Shown here: one piece after another, positions 5,406 through 7,251 of the stretch | Position numbering within the stretch: the first letter of the stretch is position 1 | How the letters are laid out: each line of letters begins with the position of its first letter | NCBI GenBank assembly: GCA_030151365.1 | Contig: JASLDW010000035.1 | Span: 1 to 7,251 of the forward strand | DNA length: 7,251 nt | Direction of reading: 5' to 3' | From: Lysobacter sp. | GTDB lineage: Bacteria; Pseudomonadota; Gammaproteobacteria; Xanthomonadales; Xanthomonadaceae | Program-made: the position numbers and the translations under genes | The notes under the pieces: generated by a model | The model's input: the letters and a program-made list of their open reading frames with translations, nothing else | What the model was told of the DNA's origin: nothing | Database searches by the model: none

Positions 5406-6476
5406 ATGAAGCTGCTTAAAGAGTTGTTGATTTCCGTGGCCATCGTGGCCGTGTTCTTCCTGCTGGTCGGCATCGTGCTGCCGTCGCACCGCCACCTGTC
5501 GGAGACCATCGACACCAACCGCAAGGCGACCCTGGTGTACGACACCGTCAACAGCTTCGGGCGCTGGAAGGACTGGAACGCCGTGACCGCGCACGATCCG
5601 CGCACGCAGCTCAAGATCAGCGGCCCGGCCGCGGGCGTCGGCGCCCAGATCGACTACGACGGCGACAACGGCGTGGGCAAGGGCAGCTGGAAGATCACCG
5701 GTTCGCAGACCAACGAAAAGGTCGATTTCGCCATCACCAATGGCGACATGGGCAGCAACAAGAAGTCGTCGATCTCGATCAAGCCCGACAAGAGCGAGAA
5801 GAACACCACCATCGTCCAGACCTACGACGTCGACTACGGCTTCAACCTGCTCGGCCGTTACGCCGGCCTGTACGCGGGCAGCTACGCCGGCGAGGACATG
5901 AAGGTCAACCTGCGTCGCCTCACCGGACTGCTGGCCGAAGTGCCGAACATCCCGTACGACCAGCTGACCCCGCCGCTCACCGGCACCAAGTTCGTCGAGC
6001 TGCCGGCCAGCGACGTCATCACCATCAACTCGGGTACGGTGATCAACGACTTCGCGCACGTCTACGACAGCGTCAAGAACAACTACCAGTGGCTGAAGCG
6101 CGTGATGGACGCCAACGGCCTCGAACCGGCCGGTCCGTTCTATCTGGTCACCGAAGACGTCAACATCGCCAACTACGGCTACAACCTGGTGCAGCCGGTG
6201 AAGCGCAAGGGCTCGACCGCCACCACCGGCCTGACCGGCGTGGCCCTGCAGGGCACGGTCAAGTTCGCCACCATCCCGGCGCGCAAGGCGGTGACGACCT
6301 CGATCTCCTCGGCCGACTACAACACGCTGCAGTTGACCCGTGATGCGCTGCGCGCCTGGGCGCTGGTGCACGGCTACCAGATCGCCGACAAGTCGTTCGA
6401 GGTCTACAAGGACGGCGTGGACAAGTCGTTCACCGCCGGCGCCGCCAGCTTCGATGTCTACTGGCCGGTCAAGTAA
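5406..6476 (+). CDS. Membrane-anchored SRPBCC (polyketide cyclase-like) and GyrI-like fusion protein
   Basis: A 356-residue protein of unknown function. One N-terminal membrane helix (about 6-26) follows two lysines; no signal peptidase site is obvious, so the rest is probably anchored. Residues 32-178 look like an SRPBCC/polyketide-cyclase ligand-binding fold: the FGRWKDWNAVTAHDPRTQLK stretch, the GVGAQIDYDGDNGVGKGSW turn region, and a long C-terminal helix (about 150-178). Residues 195-356 resemble the GyrI-like/AraC effector-binding domain: an opening strand with FVELPASDVITI, a central helix with YQWLKRVMDANGL and GPFYLV, and a closing FDVYWPV. Both folds bind small hydrophobic or cationic molecules. 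ATG 5406 follows GGAG (5393-5396) by 9 bases. The domain calls are from remembered patterns; which molecule is bound is unknown. It ends at a strong hairpin terminator. Confidence 0.85.
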   Translation: MKLLKELLISVAIVAVFFLLVGIVLPSHRHLSETIDTNRKATLVYDTVNSFGRWKDWNAVTAHDPRTQLKISGPAAGVGAQIDYDGDNGVGKGSWKITGSQTNEKVDFAITNGDMGSNKKSSISIKPDKSEKNTTIVQTYDVDYGFNLLGRYAGLYAGSYAGEDMKVNLRRLTGLLAEVPNIPYDQLTPPLTGTKFVELPASDVITINSGTVINDFAHVYDSVKNNYQWLKRVMDANGLEPAGPFYLVTEDVNIANYGYNLVQPVKRKGSTATTGLTGVALQGTVKFATIPARKAVTTSISSADYNTLQLTRDALRAWALVHGYQIADKSFEVYKDGVDKSFTAGAASFDVYWPVK

Positions 6477-6497
6477 TTTCGATCGCCAGACAGTCAC

Positions 6498-6530
6498 CGA
6501 ACGCCGCGCCAGTCGCGGCGTTCGCGTTTT
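6498..6530 (+). terminator. Rho-independent terminator after the SRPBCC-GyrI gene
   Basis: A perfect 11-bp inverted repeat (CGAACGCCGCG, loop CCAGT, CGCGGCGTTCG) is followed after two bases by GTTTT (T-run 6527-6530). It starts 21 bases after the stop codon. The T-run is short, so termination may be partial. On the minus strand there is no T-run, so it acts in one direction. Confidence 0.85.
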
Positions 6531-6540
6531 CGGAGCCCGC

Positions 6541-6903
6541 ATGTTGATGTCGAACGCCTTCCAGCGCATTCCATCCGCCATCGCCGCGTTGATGGCTGCG
6601 GCAGGCATCGCGTTGTCGGCCTATGCCGCGCATGCCGCGCTCGATGCCGAGGGCGCGCGCCGCGTCGGCAATGCGGCATTGTTCCTGCTGGTGCAGGGGG
6701 CGACGGGTGCGGCGCTGCTGCCGCGAGCGAATGGCCGTGGCGAACAGGGAGCGATCCTGTTGCAAATCGCCGGCTGCCTGCTGTTCTCCACCAGTCTCGT
6801 GGCGAAGCAATGGCTGGGCTGGCCGTCGACGCTGGCGCCGGCGGGCGGGATGGCGATGATCGCCGGCTGGCTGTGGCTGGCGGTACTACGGTTGTGGAGG
6901 TGA
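6541..6903 (+). CDS. Small integral membrane protein, DUF423 family
   Basis: A 120-residue protein with four hydrophobic helices (about 8-33, 44-62, 70-90, 95-118). The layout and local motifs match DUF423 proteins (the YgdD type): an N-terminal AAAGIALSAYAAHAAL, where most members have GA-x-GAH; a central RVGNAALFLLVQGATGAALL; and a closing GCLLFSTSLVAKQWLG then APAGGMAMIAGWLWLAV. The molecular function of the family is not established. GGAG (6532-6535) is 5 bases before ATG 6541; an ATG two codons later would be 11 bases away, so I chose the first. The gene begins only 10 bases after the preceding terminator, and its stop codon is inside the ribosome site of the glycosylase gene, so the two are coupled. 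Confidence 0.9.
   Translation: MLMSNAFQRIPSAIAALMAAAGIALSAYAAHAALDAEGARRVGNAALFLLVQGATGAALLPRANGRGEQGAILLQIAGCLLFSTSLVAKQWLGWPSTLAPAGGMAMIAGWLWLAVLRLWR
6896..6903 (+). promoter_or_regulatory. Near-perfect Shine-Dalgarno site of the glycosylase gene
   Basis: GGAGGTGA matches the 16S rRNA anti-SD almost fully and contains the TGA stop of the DUF423 gene. GGAGG is 6 bases before ATG 6907. It fixes the start and implies strong, coupled translation. Confidence 0.75.
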
Positions 6904-6906
6904 AGG

Positions 6907-7251
6907 ATGGCAGTGCGATATACCCGCGGTTTCGATATCGATGCGGCGAGCAAACACCTGCGCAAGGTCGACAAGCCGCTGGCGGCCTGGATGCGCCGGA
7001 TCGGGCCATTGCCGGAACCGGGTGATTGGCGGAAGTCGTTCGATCCGGTCAATGCGCTGGCGCGCGCGATCCTCTACCAGCAATTGCATGGCAAGGCCGC
7101 GGCGACCATCACCGGGCGCGTTGAGGCGGCGGCAGGCAGTCGCCGCCTGAATGCCGACTCGCTCGGTCGCGTGAACGATGCCGACCTGCGCGCCTGTGGC
7201 GTTTCCGGCAACAAGCTGCTGGCCTTGCGCGATCTCTGCGAGCGCGAGCTC
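6907..7251 (+). CDS. DNA-3-methyladenine glycosylase II, AlkA/Mag type (3' end beyond window)
   Basis: The first 115 residues of a base-excision repair glycosylase that removes alkylated bases such as 3-methyladenine; the right edge cuts the gene. The N-terminus without the extra AlkA leader domain, then WMRRIGPLPEP (28-38), FDPVNALARAILYQQLHGKA (45-64, the conserved YQQL/I..KAA helix of the HhH-GPD superfamily) and LRACGVSGNKLLALRDLCE (94-112) fit the short AlkA/yeast Mag1-like group. The helix-hairpin-helix and the catalytic Asp should lie further on and cannot be checked. The ATG at 6907 follows a near-perfect Shine-Dalgarno site and lies 3 bases after the DUF423 stop. Confidence 0.9.
   Translation, partial: MAVRYTRGFDIDAASKHLRKVDKPLAAWMRRIGPLPEPGDWRKSFDPVNALARAILYQQLHGKAAATITGRVEAAAGSRRLNADSLGRVNDADLRACGVSGNKLLALRDLCEREL

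Noticed and set aside
5175..6608. 477-residue open frame on the minus strand opposite the SRPBCC-GyrI gene.
   Set aside because: Its Val/Asp/Gly/Arg-rich composition is typical of an antisense shadow of GC-rich coding sequence, and it crosses the terminator hairpin.

Overview
The window is a GC-rich, gene-dense stretch of a Gram-negative chromosome. Strong G/C preference at third codon positions, a complete minC-minD-minE set and the style of the proteins suggest a gammaproteobacterium of the Xanthomonadaceae/Lysobacteraceae type (Lysobacter, Luteimonas, Xanthomonas relatives). That placement is from remembered family resemblance, not a search. There are no RNA genes, insertion sequences, CRISPR arrays or prophage signs, and no gene-free stretch longer than about 160 bases.

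Left half, minus strand (read from about 3322 down to 1): a probable single operon of a GNAT acetyltransferase, minC, minD, minE and a secreted TPR protein, perhaps continuing into a further gene cut by the left edge. The acetyltransferase stop and minC start overlap as ATGA. minD starts with TTG behind a good Shine-Dalgarno, and the minE ribosome site lies in the last codons of minD. MinC, MinD and MinE form the oscillating system that keeps the FtsZ division ring away from the poles. The acetyltransferase at the head and the secreted TPR protein at the tail have no established part in it.

Centre: a 156-base divergent region (3323-3478) holds a plausible extended -10 promoter for the min operon and, facing the other way, a -10-like box only 6 bases from the start of a sensor kinase gene. 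On the plus strand follow a DesK/NarL-type membrane histidine kinase and its LuxR-type response regulator (ATGA overlap). After 89 bases comes a membrane-anchored protein that appears to join an SRPBCC domain to a GyrI-like domain, and then a perfect 11-bp hairpin terminator.

Right end, plus strand: a small four-helix membrane protein of the DUF423 family begins 10 bases after the terminator T-run. It is tightly coupled to the 5' part of an AlkA-type DNA-3-methyladenine glycosylase gene cut by the right edge. No promoter fits between the terminator and this gene pair.

Most of the window is ordinary chromosomal housekeeping. I see no clear new defence or mobile system. The points worth a second look are the acetyltransferase coupled to minC, the secreted TPR protein in the min operon, the SRPBCC-GyrI fusion beside a two-component system, and the promoter problem of the DUF423-glycosylase pair.
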